Source: Pontibacter beigongshangensis (lineage in GTDB: Bacteria > Bacteroidota > Bacteroidia > Cytophagales > Hymenobacteraceae). Taken from it: 64,000 nt of DNA. Below, piece after piece: positions 7,655 to 16,747 of the stretch. The DNA lies in assembly GCF_014332515.1 (NCBI RefSeq), contig NZ_VFSD01000001.1:434001-498000 (forward strand), given 5' to 3'. Position 1 is the stretch's first letter; each line of letters starts with the position of its first letter. A model generated the notes under the pieces. The model was given only the letters and a program-made list of their open reading frames with translations, ran no database searches and was not told the origin of the DNA. A program made the position numbers and the translations under genes.

Positions 7655-9583
7655 TCAGGTGAGCTTTGCCTCCAGGTCCTCGACCTCTTCCATTAGCTTT
7701 TCCCATTTTTTGTTCATCGCTTCGAGTTCTTTCTGCACTGCTTCAAATTTCTGCGATGCCTCCTGCAGCAGGTTCACATTCCCATAAACATCCGGGTCTG
7801 CCAGTTGCGACTCGTATTGCGCCAGTTCCGTCTCCAGTTTCTGAACCTGTTTTTCTACTTCGCTGAGCTGCTTGTTGGCTTGTTTCAGTTGGTTGTTCAG
7901 CAAATTGAATTCAGCATTGTCGCGCTGCTTTTTTTCTTCCTTTTTAGCGGGGGCAGGTGCGGTGGCGGCTGTTTTCTTAACGTCTTTCTCCCGGCGCTCC
8001 ATCCACTCCTCGTACTCGTGGTATGTGCCTGGGTACTCTTTAAGCTGGTAATCATCAATATACCAGATCTTGGTGGCCACATGCTCTACAAAGTACCGGT
8101 CGTGCGAAATCACGATAAAAGTGCCCTCGTACTGCTCCAGCGCCTGAATGAGAATATTAACCGACATCATGTCCAGGTGGTTCGTAGGCTCGTCGAGCAT
8201 CAGGAAGTTGGCCTCCGAGATCAGGGTCTTGGCCAGCGCCACCCGTGACTTCTCCCCGCCCGACAGGACTTTTATTTTTTTAAAGACCGCTTCGCCCGTG
8301 AACAGGAAAGAGCCTAGCAGCGTACGCAGCTCCATTTCGGATTTCTTTGAGCCTGCCTGCTGCAGCTCCTGCAAAATTTCGTTCTCCACATGCAGCGACT
8401 CCAGCTGGTGCTGCGCGTAAAACGACATGATAACATTATGCCCCAGCTCCCGATTGCCTTTTATTGGCTCGGTACCGGCAATAATGCGCAGAAGCGTAGA
8501 TTTACCTTTTCCGTTGGCCCCCACAAGCGCTATTTTGTCGCCTCGCTCCACATGCACATGGGTGTCGCGAAAAATTACTTTATCGCCGTAGCTCTTGCTC
8601 ATGTGCTCCAGTCGCAGAATGTGCCGCCCAGGCTGTATCTCAAATTTAAAGCTGAAGTTAACACGCGCCGCCTCCGGAGCTACATCCTCTATCCTGTCGA
8701 GGCGGTCGAGCTGCTTCATGCGGCTCTGGGCCTGCTTGGCTTTGGAAGCTTTGGCTTTAAAGCGCTCGATAAACCGCTCCGCCTGCCGTATCTGCGCCTG
8801 CTGGTTTTCATAAGCCCCTTTCTGTATCTCGTTCCGCATAGCCTTTTCCTCCTCATAAAAACTATAGTTGCCGGCATATACATTCAGTTTTGCGTTCGAT
8901 ACCTCCACCGTGGTGTTGGTGGTACGGTCCAGGAACTCACGGTCGTGCGACACGATTACCACAGCCCCTTCGTAGCGCTCCAGGTATGTTTCGAGCCACT
9001 TGATGGAGGGCAGATCGAGGTGGTTGGTAGGCTCATCGAGCAGCAGCAGCGAGGGTTGTTGCAACAGTATTTTAGCCAGCATCACACGCATCCGCCAACC
9101 TCCCGAGAAAGAGGCCAGCGGTTGCTGCAGCTCCTCCGTAGAAAAGCCGAGCCCTTCCAGAATGGCCTCTGCGCTGGCCTGCATGGTATAGCCCCCCAAC
9201 GCCTCGAACCGCTCCTGCAGGTTTGCCAGCCGGTCTACCAGTTGGTCATGGAAATTATTTTCGAACTCCACCAGCACCTGATCTATCTCGGCCTGCAGCG
9301 AGAGCGCTTCTTCAAAGGCCTGCATCGCCACCGACAGGATGCTTTCGTGTGTCTGGTAACTGAGCAGGTCCTGGTTCAGGAAACCTATGGTAGTTTCTTT
9401 GCTCATCTGAATGCTGCCGCCATCGGGTTTGTACTCTCCTACAATGATGCGGAGCAGGGTCGATTTCCCGGTACCGTTCAAGCCAATCAGGCCGATCTTG
9501 TCCTTGGGTTTGATGTGGAGGTTGGCATCCTCATACATCGGGCGGCTTCCAAAATGAAAGTTGAGATTATTGATAGAGATCAT
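7655..9583 (-). CDS. ABC-F family ATPase (ribosome-associated)
   Basis: This 642-aa protein has two ABC ATPase domains in tandem and no membrane segments, the ABC-F layout. Walker A is GLNGTGKST in the first domain and GANGKGKST in the second. Signature motifs are SGGWRMR and LSGGEKSR, and each Walker B ends in LLDEPTNHLD or MLDEPTNHLD. A charged linker joins the domains, and a C-terminal coiled coil (about 560-642) resembles the Uup/YdiF branch. ABC-F proteins act at the ribosomal E site to relieve stalled translation or to protect against antibiotics. The ATG at 9583 is chosen because a TTG 36 bases upstream would lie upstream of the -7 box at 9607-9614. Confidence 0.93.
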   Translation of the reverse strand: MISINNLNFHFGSRPMYEDANLHIKPKDKIGLIGLNGTGKSTLLRIIVGEYKPDGGSIQMSKETTIGFLNQDLLSYQTHESILSVAMQAFEEALSLQAEIDQVLVEFENNFHDQLVDRLANLQERFEALGGYTMQASAEAILEGLGFSTEELQQPLASFSGGWRMRVMLAKILLQQPSLLLLDEPTNHLDLPSIKWLETYLERYEGAVVIVSHDREFLDRTTNTTVEVSNAKLNVYAGNYSFYEEEKAMRNEIQKGAYENQQAQIRQAERFIERFKAKASKAKQAQSRMKQLDRLDRIEDVAPEAARVNFSFKFEIQPGRHILRLEHMSKSYGDKVIFRDTHVHVERGDKIALVGANGKGKSTLLRIIAGTEPIKGNRELGHNVIMSFYAQHQLESLHVENEILQELQQAGSKKSEMELRTLLGSFLFTGEAVFKKIKVLSGGEKSRVALAKTLISEANFLMLDEPTNHLDMMSVNILIQALEQYEGTFIVISHDRYFVEHVATKIWYIDDYQLKEYPGTYHEYEEWMERREKDVKKTAATAPAPAKKEEKKQRDNAEFNLLNNQLKQANKQLSEVEKQVQKLETELAQYESQLADPDVYGNVNLLQEASQKFEAVQKELEAMNKKWEKLMEEVEDLEAKLT

Positions 9584-9606
9584 TTGCTCGGGAAATAATG
9601 AAAATG

Positions 9607-9614
9607 CAAAGGTA
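9607..9614 (-). promoter_or_regulatory. Bacteroidota -7 promoter box of the ABC-F gene
   Basis: On the minus strand the site reads TACCTTTG, matching TAnnTTTG, 23 bases upstream of the ATG at 9583. The implied transcript start is near 9600, giving a ~17-nt leader. Confidence 0.6.
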
Positions 9615-9702
9615 CTCAAATTTTCAAGAAAATATTTCCGGCAATACCCGGGTGCGACATAGTGCCCCTCAACCGAAATACGTTCCTTGCTGGCTCAGAG
9701 AG

Positions 9703-9740
9703 CAATTATTCTAATGAAAAAGGGCCTCCGGAGGCTTTTT
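9703..9740 (+). repeat. Intergenic CCTCCGGAGG-family repeat, copy 3 (terminator-like)
   Basis: AATTATTCTAATGAAAAAGG is followed by GCCTCCGGAGGC and TTTTT. The A-run, GC palindrome and T-run would form a compact hairpin with T-runs on both strands. It lies between two divergent genes, where a terminator is not obviously needed. Confidence 0.9.
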
Positions 9741-10305
9741 AAGACACAGGATGCAGGCCATAAGACAAAGGTCTTTTTTGTCTGAGTCTTTCTTTAGGTG
9801 CCTTCCTTCAGGGTTCGCCCCATTCGAGTTGCTGCAGCCTTTCATTTTTACTATTTTAACTGGAAAGAACTTGCCATATTTTAACAGCAAGCGGGAGATA
9901 CTGATAAAAAGCGGGCTGATCTACAGCATCGCAGTACATTTTTAGGCCAGAAAATTCACTTTTACCTTGTTTCCTGCTTCTTAACTGTACCTTTGTTCCA
10001 GAATTTAACGTTACCGAAACTGAAGTTTTTTTTAAAGTATGATAAAAAGTGAAAAACCGCGTACCCTTTGCCCTTAAGTTTTGCGAATCTGAAAAGGCAG
10101 CCGGGCTTTTATTTTTAAAGTAAAATAATTAAAATTGCCGTTGCAGGATCAGCTCTTCCTTACACCAGCGCACAATTTTATTGCAAATACAGGGTGCGGT
10201 TACCTGTAGCAGCACATTATGAAGAGAGGCGGGTTTCTAATGCCTGTTGAGGTCGTTTCCCTTTACTATCGCGTCAAAAAAAATTACGCAAACCTTTAAA
10301 ACTAC

Positions 10306-10857
10306 ATGATAGCAATCACATCGCTTCTAGATAAAGTTTACTCTGATCGTGTGACAGAACTGGTTGAGCTCCTGGAGAAGAAATTCGGACTGAAAGGTGT
10401 AAGAATGTCTCCATACCCACACCTGACGCTACTGACGGCCGAAGTGCCGGATATGGAAGAACTTAAAGTTTACCTGGAGCAGGTATGCCTCGTAACACCT
10501 GCTTTCAGCGTACGCACCACCGGACTTGGCATTTTCCCGGGCGAAGCGCCTGTTATATACGTGCCCGTATTGCGCACCTCCCGGCTAAACCAGTTCCATG
10601 GCAACCTGCACCGCGATATTGCCGAGATGAGCGTGGAAATGAGCGTATATTACAACCCGAACATGTGGCTGCCTCATATTTCGCTGGCACTCGGCGACAC
10701 GACTCCTGAATTGCTGGGTCCAATTCTTAACTTTCTGAACACCTATAATTTTAATTGGGAGGTCTCGCTCGATAACCTCACCATCATGCGCAAGTGTGGC
10801 GATTATTATCTGAAAGAGGAGCAGTTTCAGTTCAGCCGGCGTGAACTGATCACCTGA
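10306..10857 (+). CDS. 2'-5' RNA ligase family protein (2H phosphoesterase)
   Basis: This 183-aa protein of the 2H phosphoesterase superfamily has both His motifs: His39 in PHLTLL and His124 in PHISLA. These flank the active site in LigT/CPDase-type enzymes that act on 2',3'-cyclic phosphates or 2'-5' RNA bonds. The length is typical. The substrate cannot be told from the sequence and no RNA-repair partner gene is adjacent. It is monocistronic, with repeat copy 4 downstream. Confidence 0.88.
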   Translation: MIAITSLLDKVYSDRVTELVELLEKKFGLKGVRMSPYPHLTLLTAEVPDMEELKVYLEQVCLVTPAFSVRTTGLGIFPGEAPVIYVPVLRTSRLNQFHGNLHRDIAEMSVEMSVYYNPNMWLPHISLALGDTTPELLGPILNFLNTYNFNWEVSLDNLTIMRKCGDYYLKEEQFQFSRRELIT

Positions 10858-11539
10858 TGAAATATGTCAGAAATGAATGACCTGGCGGCCCGACAAAAAG
10901 AAATTATACAAACGACCTCTCAACGTCCTGGAATTCTCGATTGCAGAAAAAGAGAATCAAAATCCCCGCCATAGTCAAGGTTTATATTTCTATTTGATTT
11001 CCGACGGGTTAAGTTGAAGTTTCTATCTGCCATAATTACAAATATCTGATTTTGCGAAGCACTGGCAGCGGACCGGACCCTGTCGCTGCCAACCCAGATT
11101 ATTTGAATGAAAATGCCCCTCCTCAGGCTCTGCTGCTCTACGGCTTTTTGCTTTGGCAAAGGTTCTTAGCGTTACTGGCTCCTACCCGTTGCTCTACTTT
11201 CAGGAAGAAAAATCCGATCTGTGCGGCATAAGAATATTTCAATTTAGACTTGCTCTTCACCTGCTGCACTTAAAGCACATGCAAAAAGCTGTTTATTGCT
11301 CCAAATCTTATAAATGCGCGCTACCTATACTTTGCCCACTCTATTCTGCAGCTTCAGCTATTTTTCGCAAACCGGGTGTCTGCCACTACTATTAAAATAA
11401 TACTATTAACGTCAGCTCCTGCTGTTGCACCACCTCCAATTTTTGAACGGAAGCCGGATTTTGGCCGTACTTCAAGGGGTCCGGGTAACCCAATAATTAA
11501 GCTAAAATTTTATAAAGTACCTTATATCACAGCAGAACT
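10858..11539. other. Gene-free stretch between 2H and catalase genes
   Basis: A 36-codon open frame at 10864-10974 begins six bases after the 2H stop (MSEMNDLAARQKEIIQ...), but it has no homology I recognise and is treated as doubtful. Repeat copy 4 is at 11096-11139. The rest is the catalase upstream region, with no clear promoter box. Confidence 0.45.
11096..11139 (+). repeat. Intergenic CCTCCGGAGG-family repeat, copy 4 (degenerate)
   Basis: GATTATTTGAATGAAAATGCCCCTCC is followed by TCAGGC and TGCTGCTC. The palindrome is broken after CCTCC. Confidence 0.75.
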
Positions 11540-13747
11540 ATGAGCAAAAATGAACGAAAGAACAAGGGCGAAATGTCTTCGCGGCAAGTAGATGAAAACA
11601 GCAAAAACAGGCAGTTAGAAGAATTCCGAGAAGATCCGAACGAGCAATTTCTCACGACCGATCAGGGGGTGCGGGTAAACCATGCAGACGACTCTCTGAA
11701 AGCAGGCTCCCGCGGGCCAACTGTGATGGAAGATTTCCTTTTCCGGGAGCGTATGACCCACTTCGACCATGAGTCTATTCCGGAGCGCGTGGTACATGCC
11801 CGCGGATCAGGCGCCCACGGGTTTTTTCAGCCTTACGACGACTCCCTGAAAGAATACACCAAGGCCAGGTTCTTAACCAACCCGAATGTAAAAACGCCGC
11901 TTTTTGTTCGTTTCTCCACGGTGGTGGGCTCCAGAGGCTCGGCAGACACCGTACGCGATGCAAGGGGCTTCGCCGTCAAGTTTTATACAGAGGAGGGCAA
12001 TTATGATTTGGTCGGCAACAACATGCCCGTGTTCTTTATTCAGGACTCTATCAAGTTCCCGGACCTGGTGCATGCCATTAAGCCCATGCCAGACAATGAA
12101 ATGCCGCAGGCCTCTGCCGCCCACGATACCTTCTGGGACTTTGCCTCGCTGATGCCGGAAACCACCCACATGCTTATGTGGATCCTCTCTGACCGGGCTA
12201 TTCCGCGAAGCTTCCGCATGATGGAAGGGTTTGGAGTGCACACCTTCCGCCTTATTAATGCAGCCGGCAAAGCCCGGTTTGTGAAGTTCCACTGGCGGCC
12301 GCTGCTGGGTACGCACTCACTGGTGTGGGACGAAGCGCAGAAACTGGCAGGAAAGGACGCTGACTGGCTGAGGCGCGACTTGTGGGAGGCCATAGAGATG
12401 GGCGATTACCCGGAGTTTGAGCTGAGCGTGCAGATAGTGGAGGAAGAAGATGAGTTTAAGTTTAACTTCGACCTGCTGGACGCCACCAAAATTATTCCGG
12501 AGGAGCTGGTGCCGCTCAGGCCAGTCGGCAAAATGATTCTGAACCGCAACCCCGACAACTTCTTTGCTGAAACCGAGCAGGTGGCTTTTCACCCCGGCAA
12601 CCTGGTGCCGGGCATCGACGTAACGAACGATCCGCTTCTGCAAGGCCGGCTTTTCTCCTATGTAGACACGCAGATAAACCGCTTCAATAGCGCAAACTTT
12701 GCTGAGGTGCCGATCAACAGGCCTGTGGTGCCGGTCCACAATGGCCAGGGTGCCGGGTTTATGCGCCAAACCATCAACAAGGGCAAGGTAAACTACTGGC
12801 CAAACTCCCTGGGAGGCGGGCATCCTAAAATGGCCTCCGAAGAGGAGGGCGCTTATGTGCACCACCAGGAAAAAGTGGAAGGCCTTAAAATCCGCGCCCG
12901 CAGCGAAAGCTTTAAGGACCATTTTACCCAGGCCACCCTTTTCTGGAACTCCATGACAGAGCCGGAGAAGAAGCACATCGTGGAGGCCATTCATTTTGAG
13001 CTGGGCAAAGTAGAATCTATTGCTGTGCGGGAGCGCATGGTGGCCAATTTCCATAAAGTGGCGCCGGAGCTGGCCCAAATGGCAGCCGAGGGGCTGGGCG
13101 TAGAGGTAAAAACAGAGCTGCAGACAGAGTCCACGGGCAACTTCGAGACAAACAAAGCTTCTGATAAAATTAAAAAAGGAAAGTCCGTAAAGGAATCTCC
13201 GGCGCTAAGCATGGAAATTGGCAAAAAAGAAACTGCCAAATCCAGGAAAGTAGCCATTCTGCTGGAAGATGGTTATAACCACGACGAGGTGATGGCCGTG
13301 AAGCAAGCCCTGAAAAACGAAGGAGCCCAGGCCAAAATTGTTTCGAAGGTGTTTAAGACCCTGAAATCCTCCAGCGGCGAGGAGATAGAAGTAGACAAGA
13401 GCCATGTAACCACCGCCTCCATTATGTTCGATGCCGTGTACATACCAGGAGGCATGGCCAGTGTGGAAGCCATGAAAAAGCAGGGCGATGTGCTGCACTT
13501 CATCAACGAAGCCTTTAAGCATTGCAAGACGGTTGGCGCCTCACGCGAAGGGGTGGAACTCCTGATGGCATCCAGCATAAAAGGGGTAGCCTTGGCGGAA
13601 GAAGCTTCCGGTGAGATTGTTGCAGACAGAGGAGTGGTTACAGCGCGCGCCGCCGCCTCTCTCGATGCCTTCAGCACCTCGTTTATAGCAGCCATAAAAA
13701 TGCACCGCCACTGGAATCGGGAAGAGAAAATTATGGTGCCCGCCTAG
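11540..13747 (+). CDS. katE: Large-subunit catalase (clade 2, HPII-like) with DJ-1/PfpI-like C-terminus
   Basis: This 735-aa monofunctional haem catalase degrades hydrogen peroxide. The distal His lies in [12 protein letters not shown], the distal Asn region in [12 protein letters not shown], and the proximal haem Tyr in [14 protein letters not shown]-terminal flavodoxin/DJ-1-like domain (about 580-735, starting [12 protein letters not shown]) marks the large-subunit clade. The N-terminus is long, charged and lacks a signal peptide. It is transcribed alone, with a small terminator after the stop. Nothing suggests truncation. Confidence 0.96.
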   Translation: MSKNERKNKGEMSSRQVDENSKNRQLEEFREDPNEQFLTTDQGVRVNHADDSLKAGSRGPTVMEDFLFRERMTHFDHESIPERVVHARGSGAHGFFQPYDDSLKEYTKARFLTNPNVKTPLFVRFSTVVGSRGSADTVRDARGFAVKFYTEEGNYDLVGNNMPVFFIQDSIKFPDLVHAIKPMPDNEMPQASAAHDTFWDFASLMPETTHMLMWILSDRAIPRSFRMMEGFGVHTFRLINAAGKARFVKFHWRPLLGTHSLVWDEAQKLAGKDADWLRRDLWEAIEMGDYPEFELSVQIVEEEDEFKFNFDLLDATKIIPEELVPLRPVGKMILNRNPDNFFAETEQVAFHPGNLVPGIDVTNDPLLQGRLFSYVDTQINRFNSANFAEVPINRPVVPVHNGQGAGFMRQTINKGKVNYWPNSLGGGHPKMASEEEGAYVHHQEKVEGLKIRARSESFKDHFTQATLFWNSMTEPEKKHIVEAIHFELGKVESIAVRERMVANFHKVAPELAQMAAEGLGVEVKTELQTESTGNFETNKASDKIKKGKSVKESPALSMEIGKKETAKSRKVAILLEDGYNHDEVMAVKQALKNEGAQAKIVSKVFKTLKSSSGEEIEVDKSHVTTASIMFDAVYIPGGMASVEAMKKQGDVLHFINEAFKHCKTVGASREGVELLMASSIKGVALAEEASGEIVADRGVVTARAAASLDAFSTSFIAAIKMHRHWNREEKIMVPA

Positions 13748-13779
13748 AATAGCATAATTGCTTTAACATTTTTTGCAGA

Positions 13780-13807
13780 AGCCGCATCATTGCGGCTCCT
13801 GTCTTTT
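13780..13807 (+). terminator. Catalase terminator
   Basis: AGCCGCA (13780-13786) and TGCGGCT (13791-13797) form a 7-bp stem with a TCAT loop, followed by CCTGTCTTTTT. Confidence 0.65.
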
Positions 13808-13837
13808 TGTGGCTGTGCATACAGTCTAGTCGCCTCC

Positions 13838-13876
13838 AGCAGCAAATGCTCCGGAGGGGTTATTTCATTAAAATAA
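13838..13876 (-). repeat. Intergenic CCTCCGGAGG-family repeat, copy 5
   Basis: In the reverse sense it reads TTATTTTAATGAAATAACCCCTCCGGAGC and then TGCTGCT. It abuts the left arm of the 20-bp inverted repeat. Confidence 0.85.
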
Positions 13877-14208
13877 CCCAAGTTGTGCGGTAGCAGCCCT
13901 AAATAATGTGGTGCGGCTGGTAACTACGAGTCAGATACAGTTGCCAGGTGCAAAGAGTGACGATTTTTTGTTTGAGCGTTCAGCGAGTTCAAAATCGTCT
14001 TGATTTTTTTGGTTCTTTTTGTATCAAGACAAAAAGAACAAAGACACGGGCCATGAAACAAGCTGCTTCTGCCATCAAGTCTTAACAAGTGGCTATGCTA
14101 ACTTAACCCCAGGCCAGTGGCCATTGCCTTAGGCTCTCGCCCACAAGATCCTTTCAGGAGGACAAAGGGACAAAGTCAGTAAGGCTCTCTACCGCACAAC
14201 TTGGGTTA
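13874..14208. repeat. 20-bp inverted repeats bracketing a ~295-bp segment
   Basis: TAACCCAAGTTGTGCGGTAG at 13874-13893 is the exact reverse complement of 14189-14208. The enclosed segment has no gene but carries two hairpins. The layout resembles a small non-autonomous mobile element, though no target-site duplication was identified. Confidence 0.6.
13959..14039. repeat. Two adjacent hairpins (GACGATTTT... and GTTCTTTTTGT...)
   Basis: GACGATTTT (13959-13967) pairs with AAAATCGTC (13991-13999). GTTCTTTTTGT (14012-14022) pairs with ACAAAAAGAAC (14029-14039). From memory, similar strings recur in other Bacteroidota intergenic regions, so this may be a second repeat family. That is not proven from this window. 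Confidence 0.5.
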
Positions 14209-14500
14209 AAATAATTTGGTTAATGTACTGATGACTAATTATTCTATCAGGAGATTTTTCGTTTTGAAGATTTGAAAATGGATGACCTGAGCAGGCTATA
14301 GTACAAATCCCAGTCCCTGGCTGGAGGCCCCTTCCCCGGCCATAAGCGCTTAGCGCCTCAGCCATACAACAGAACAATAGCAAGGCACCAGAACGCGCAG
14401 CAGCAAAGACAGTGAGAGCCAATGGTTATTAAAATATCATACTATCGATACCCCAAAATATGTTCTGCCTGCGAACAATTAGCACATCAGCACATAAACC

Positions 14501-14540
14501 AAATTATTCTAATCAAAACGCCCCTCCAGAGCTGCTGCAC
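14501..14540 (+). repeat. Intergenic CCTCCGGAGG-family repeat, copy 6
   Basis: AAATTATTCTAATCAAAACGCCCCTCCAGAGC is followed by TGCTGC. It is preceded by ACAATTAGCACATCAGCACAT (word repeat), a string also found beside copy 18. Confidence 0.85.
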
Positions 14541-14556
14541 CTGATAGTTTCATAAA

Positions 14557-14582
14557 AAAAGGCCGGTAAAGACCGGCCTTTT
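14557..14582 (-). terminator. Terminator of the deoxyhypusine-synthase-like gene
   Basis: An 11-bp stem (AAAAGGCCGGT / ACCGGCCTTTT) with a 4-nt loop is followed on the minus strand by more T (A-run from 14554). It starts ~25 bp past the stop. Confidence 0.9.
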
Positions 14583-14606
14583 CAGGTATTCAGCATAATG
14601 GATTGC

Positions 14607-15578
14607 TTACATATCCAGCACGATGGCGAAGATCAGCGGCACCACAATGGTAGCATCCGATTCGATAACGAACTTGGGCGTATCTTTACCCAGCTTGCCC
14701 CACGTAATCTTCTCGTTCGGCACAGCTCCGGAATAAGAACCATAACTGGTGGTTGAGTCTGAAATCTGCGCAAAATAGCCCCAGAGCGGAACACCGGTGC
14801 GTTGCAGGTCCTGGTGCAGCATGGGGACCACGCATATCGGGAAGTCGCCGGCGATACCGCCGCCTACCTGGAAAAACCCGATCTTCGACTCTTCGGTAGC
14901 GGTTTCGGTGTAGTAGTCGGCCAGCCGCATCATGTATTGGATACCGGTTTTAACAGTATGCACATTCCTGATGTCGCCATTGATTACGTGGCTGGTATAA
15001 ATATTGCCCAAGGTAGAGTCTTCCCAGCCGGGCACAAAAATAGGCAGGTTCTTTTTGGCGGCTTCCAGCATCCAGCTGTTCTTGGGGTCTATCTGGTAAT
15101 ACTGCTCCAGGTCGCCGGACAGCAGTATCTGGTAAAAGAACTCATGCGGAAAATAAGACTCGCCGGCTTTGTCGGCCTTCTCCCAGTACTTGAGCACCAC
15201 GTGCTCCAGGCGGCGCATCGCTTCCTCCTCCGGAATACAGGTGTCGGTTACGCGGTTCAGGTGGCGGCTCAGCAGCTCCTCTTCGTCTGCAGCCGACAGC
15301 TCGCGGTAGTGGGGCACACGCTCATAAAAATCGTGGGCCACCAGGTTAAAGATATCCTCCTCCAGGTTGGCGCCGGTGCAGGAGATGGCATGCACCTTGT
15401 CCTGGCGGATCATCTCGGCCAGTATAATGCCCAACTCTGCCGTAGACATGGCACCGGCCAGTGTAACGAGCATTTTCCCGCCATCATCGAGGTGGGTTCT
15501 GTAACCTTCTGCTGCGTCTATCAGAGAGGCCGCGTTGAAGTGCTTGTAATGTTTCTTTAAGAAATTTGTTACGTTCAT
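14607..15578 (-). CDS. Deoxyhypusine synthase-like protein
   Basis: This 323-aa protein of the deoxyhypusine synthase superfamily uses NAD to move an aminobutyl group from spermidine or a related polyamine. The lysine that forms the enzyme-imine intermediate in eukaryotic DHS (in SWGK) is kept here as Lys295 in ITWGKL, and the NAD-site glycines (QVGGGIAGDFP) are present. Bacteria lack eIF5A, so the target is probably another amine (a homospermidine synthase-like reaction) and not a protein. It is a single gene with its own terminator. No polyamine genes are adjacent. Confidence 0.88.
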   Translation of the reverse strand: MNVTNFLKKHYKHFNAASLIDAAEGYRTHLDDGGKMLVTLAGAMSTAELGIILAEMIRQDKVHAISCTGANLEEDIFNLVAHDFYERVPHYRELSAADEEELLSRHLNRVTDTCIPEEEAMRRLEHVVLKYWEKADKAGESYFPHEFFYQILLSGDLEQYYQIDPKNSWMLEAAKKNLPIFVPGWEDSTLGNIYTSHVINGDIRNVHTVKTGIQYMMRLADYYTETATEESKIGFFQVGGGIAGDFPICVVPMLHQDLQRTGVPLWGYFAQISDSTTSYGSYSGAVPNEKITWGKLGKDTPKFVIESDATIVVPLIFAIVLDM

Positions 15579-15819
15579 GTTTGTTTACTTAAAGCTACCC
15601 GGTTGGGGCAGCCAGAGTCCGCAAGTTAAGAATTAAAGTATTATTAAGCTCTTACGGTTCATAAACTGCTGCAGTTCGCAAACCGGCCTGCGCCGGGAAT
15701 TCCTATGTCAGATTATTTTCCTTCAGATTCTTTTTTTTAACACGCTTTCAGAGAAAGAATTCCATTTCAGAGACCTAATTTCGTTCCCGATAAAGTGCCC
15801 GTTTGAAATGGAAAGTGCT

Positions 15820-16359
15820 TTAAACCGGCTTCTCGATAACCAGGTTGTGGTTGGTGTAAATACAGATGTCGGCCGCAATCGTCAGTGCCTCACGCACCAT
15901 TTCCTCCGCCGTTAAATGTGGGGCATGCTTTTTCAGGGCAAGTGCTGCGGCATGGGCAAACATGCTGCCCGAGCCGATAGCCGCAATTTCATTATCAGGT
16001 TCCAGCACATCGCCGGTTCCGGAAATAATCAGCAGTTCATTTTTGTTGGCTACCACCATCATGGCTTCCAGCTTGCGCAGGTACTGGTCTTTGCGCCAGT
16101 CCTTGGCCAGCTCAATGGCGGCACGTTTCATGTTGCTCTGGTAAGCGTTCAGCTTTTCCTCGAAGCGCTCCAGCAGTGTAAAGGCATCGGCCGTGGAACC
16201 GGCAAAGCCTGTCACTATTTTCCCGTCCAGCAGCTTCCTGATCTTTTTTACGTTGCTCTTGGCTATGTGCTTGTCCATGGTCGCCTGCCCGTCAGCACCC
16301 AGCGCCACTTCGCCGTTGTGGTACACACCCAGCACTGTGGTTGATCTTATCTTGGTCAT
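15820..16359 (-). CDS. hslV: HslV, proteolytic subunit of the HslUV protease
   Basis: This 179-aa protein forms the double-hexamer chamber of the HslUV (ClpYQ) protease. After a six-residue propeptide (MTKIRS) comes the catalytic Thr of TTVLGV, which becomes the new N-terminus. GADGQAT, the KIVTGFAGSTADAFTL region and AIGSG are family landmarks. The frame stays open for 44 codons upstream, but the ATG at 16359 matches the family start and keeps the propeptide short. hslU, often adjacent in other phyla, is not in this window. Confidence 0.95.
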   Translation of the reverse strand: MTKIRSTTVLGVYHNGEVALGADGQATMDKHIAKSNVKKIRKLLDGKIVTGFAGSTADAFTLLERFEEKLNAYQSNMKRAAIELAKDWRKDQYLRKLEAMMVVANKNELLIISGTGDVLEPDNEIAAIGSGSMFAHAAALALKKHAPHLTAEEMVREALTIAADICIYTNHNLVIEKPV

Positions 16360-16747
16360 AGTTTTTTGTTTCGGTATTCGGAAATTTAGTTTACGTAATA
16401 GCTGCCTCTCCCCTGTTTGTAAAGCTACGGTTCTTTCAAATAAAAAGCCAATGCTTGCCAGTGTGCCAAATTGGCCGGAAATGATACACAAATGCCGGCA
16501 ATTAACTTGTGGTTGATGCAGCGATAGCCAGCGTCAAAAATTCCGGAACCTGGCGTTTTAAATTTTCAGCCTCAACAGTAGTATGATGTCCTGTTTCCTG
16601 AAGCGTTGCCATTGCTGATGCCGACAAGTTAAGACGATAACTATATTGCTTCTTCGGCATATTCTGTTATATTTAAATACTCCGGGCACGGATGAATTTC
16701 TGCTGAGTTAAATGAAGGCTTATTTCTGCTGTACGCTCTAACTACCT
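16360..16747. other. Gene-free divergent stretch
   Basis: These are the upstream regions of hslV (minus) and of the DUF2157 gene (plus). No repeat copy, RNA gene or clear promoter box was recognised. Confidence 0.5.

Larger units (their letters stand above)
9584..10305. other. Divergent gene-free stretch (722 bp)
   Basis: It holds the ABC-F promoter, repeat copy 3 and the leader region of the 2H phosphoesterase gene. The 64-codon open frame at 9751-9945 has no family features and starts within the repeat tail, so it is not called. Confidence 0.5.
13748..14606. other. Gene-free stretch (859 bp) rich in repeats
   Basis: It contains the catalase terminator, repeat copies 5 and 6, a perfect 20-bp inverted repeat pair (13874-13893 and 14189-14208) bracketing ~295 bp, two nested hairpins at 13959-14039, and the terminator of the deoxyhypusine-synthase-like gene. 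No protein gene was recognised. Confidence 0.7.

Noticed and set aside
8390..9598. A 402-codon open frame on the plus strand opposite the ABC-F gene
   Set aside because: It is the mirror of a well-conserved ABC-F coding sequence and has no family features of its own. Long antisense frames are expected at this base composition.
9583..9619. Upstream TTG start for the ABC-F protein
   Set aside because: It lies upstream of the -7 box at 9607-9614 and adds twelve residues not typical of the family.
10864..10974. A 36-codon frame right after the 2H phosphoesterase gene
   Set aside because: Close spacing hints at coupling, but the peptide has no recognisable feature and could be chance. It is mentioned in the gene-free stretch only.
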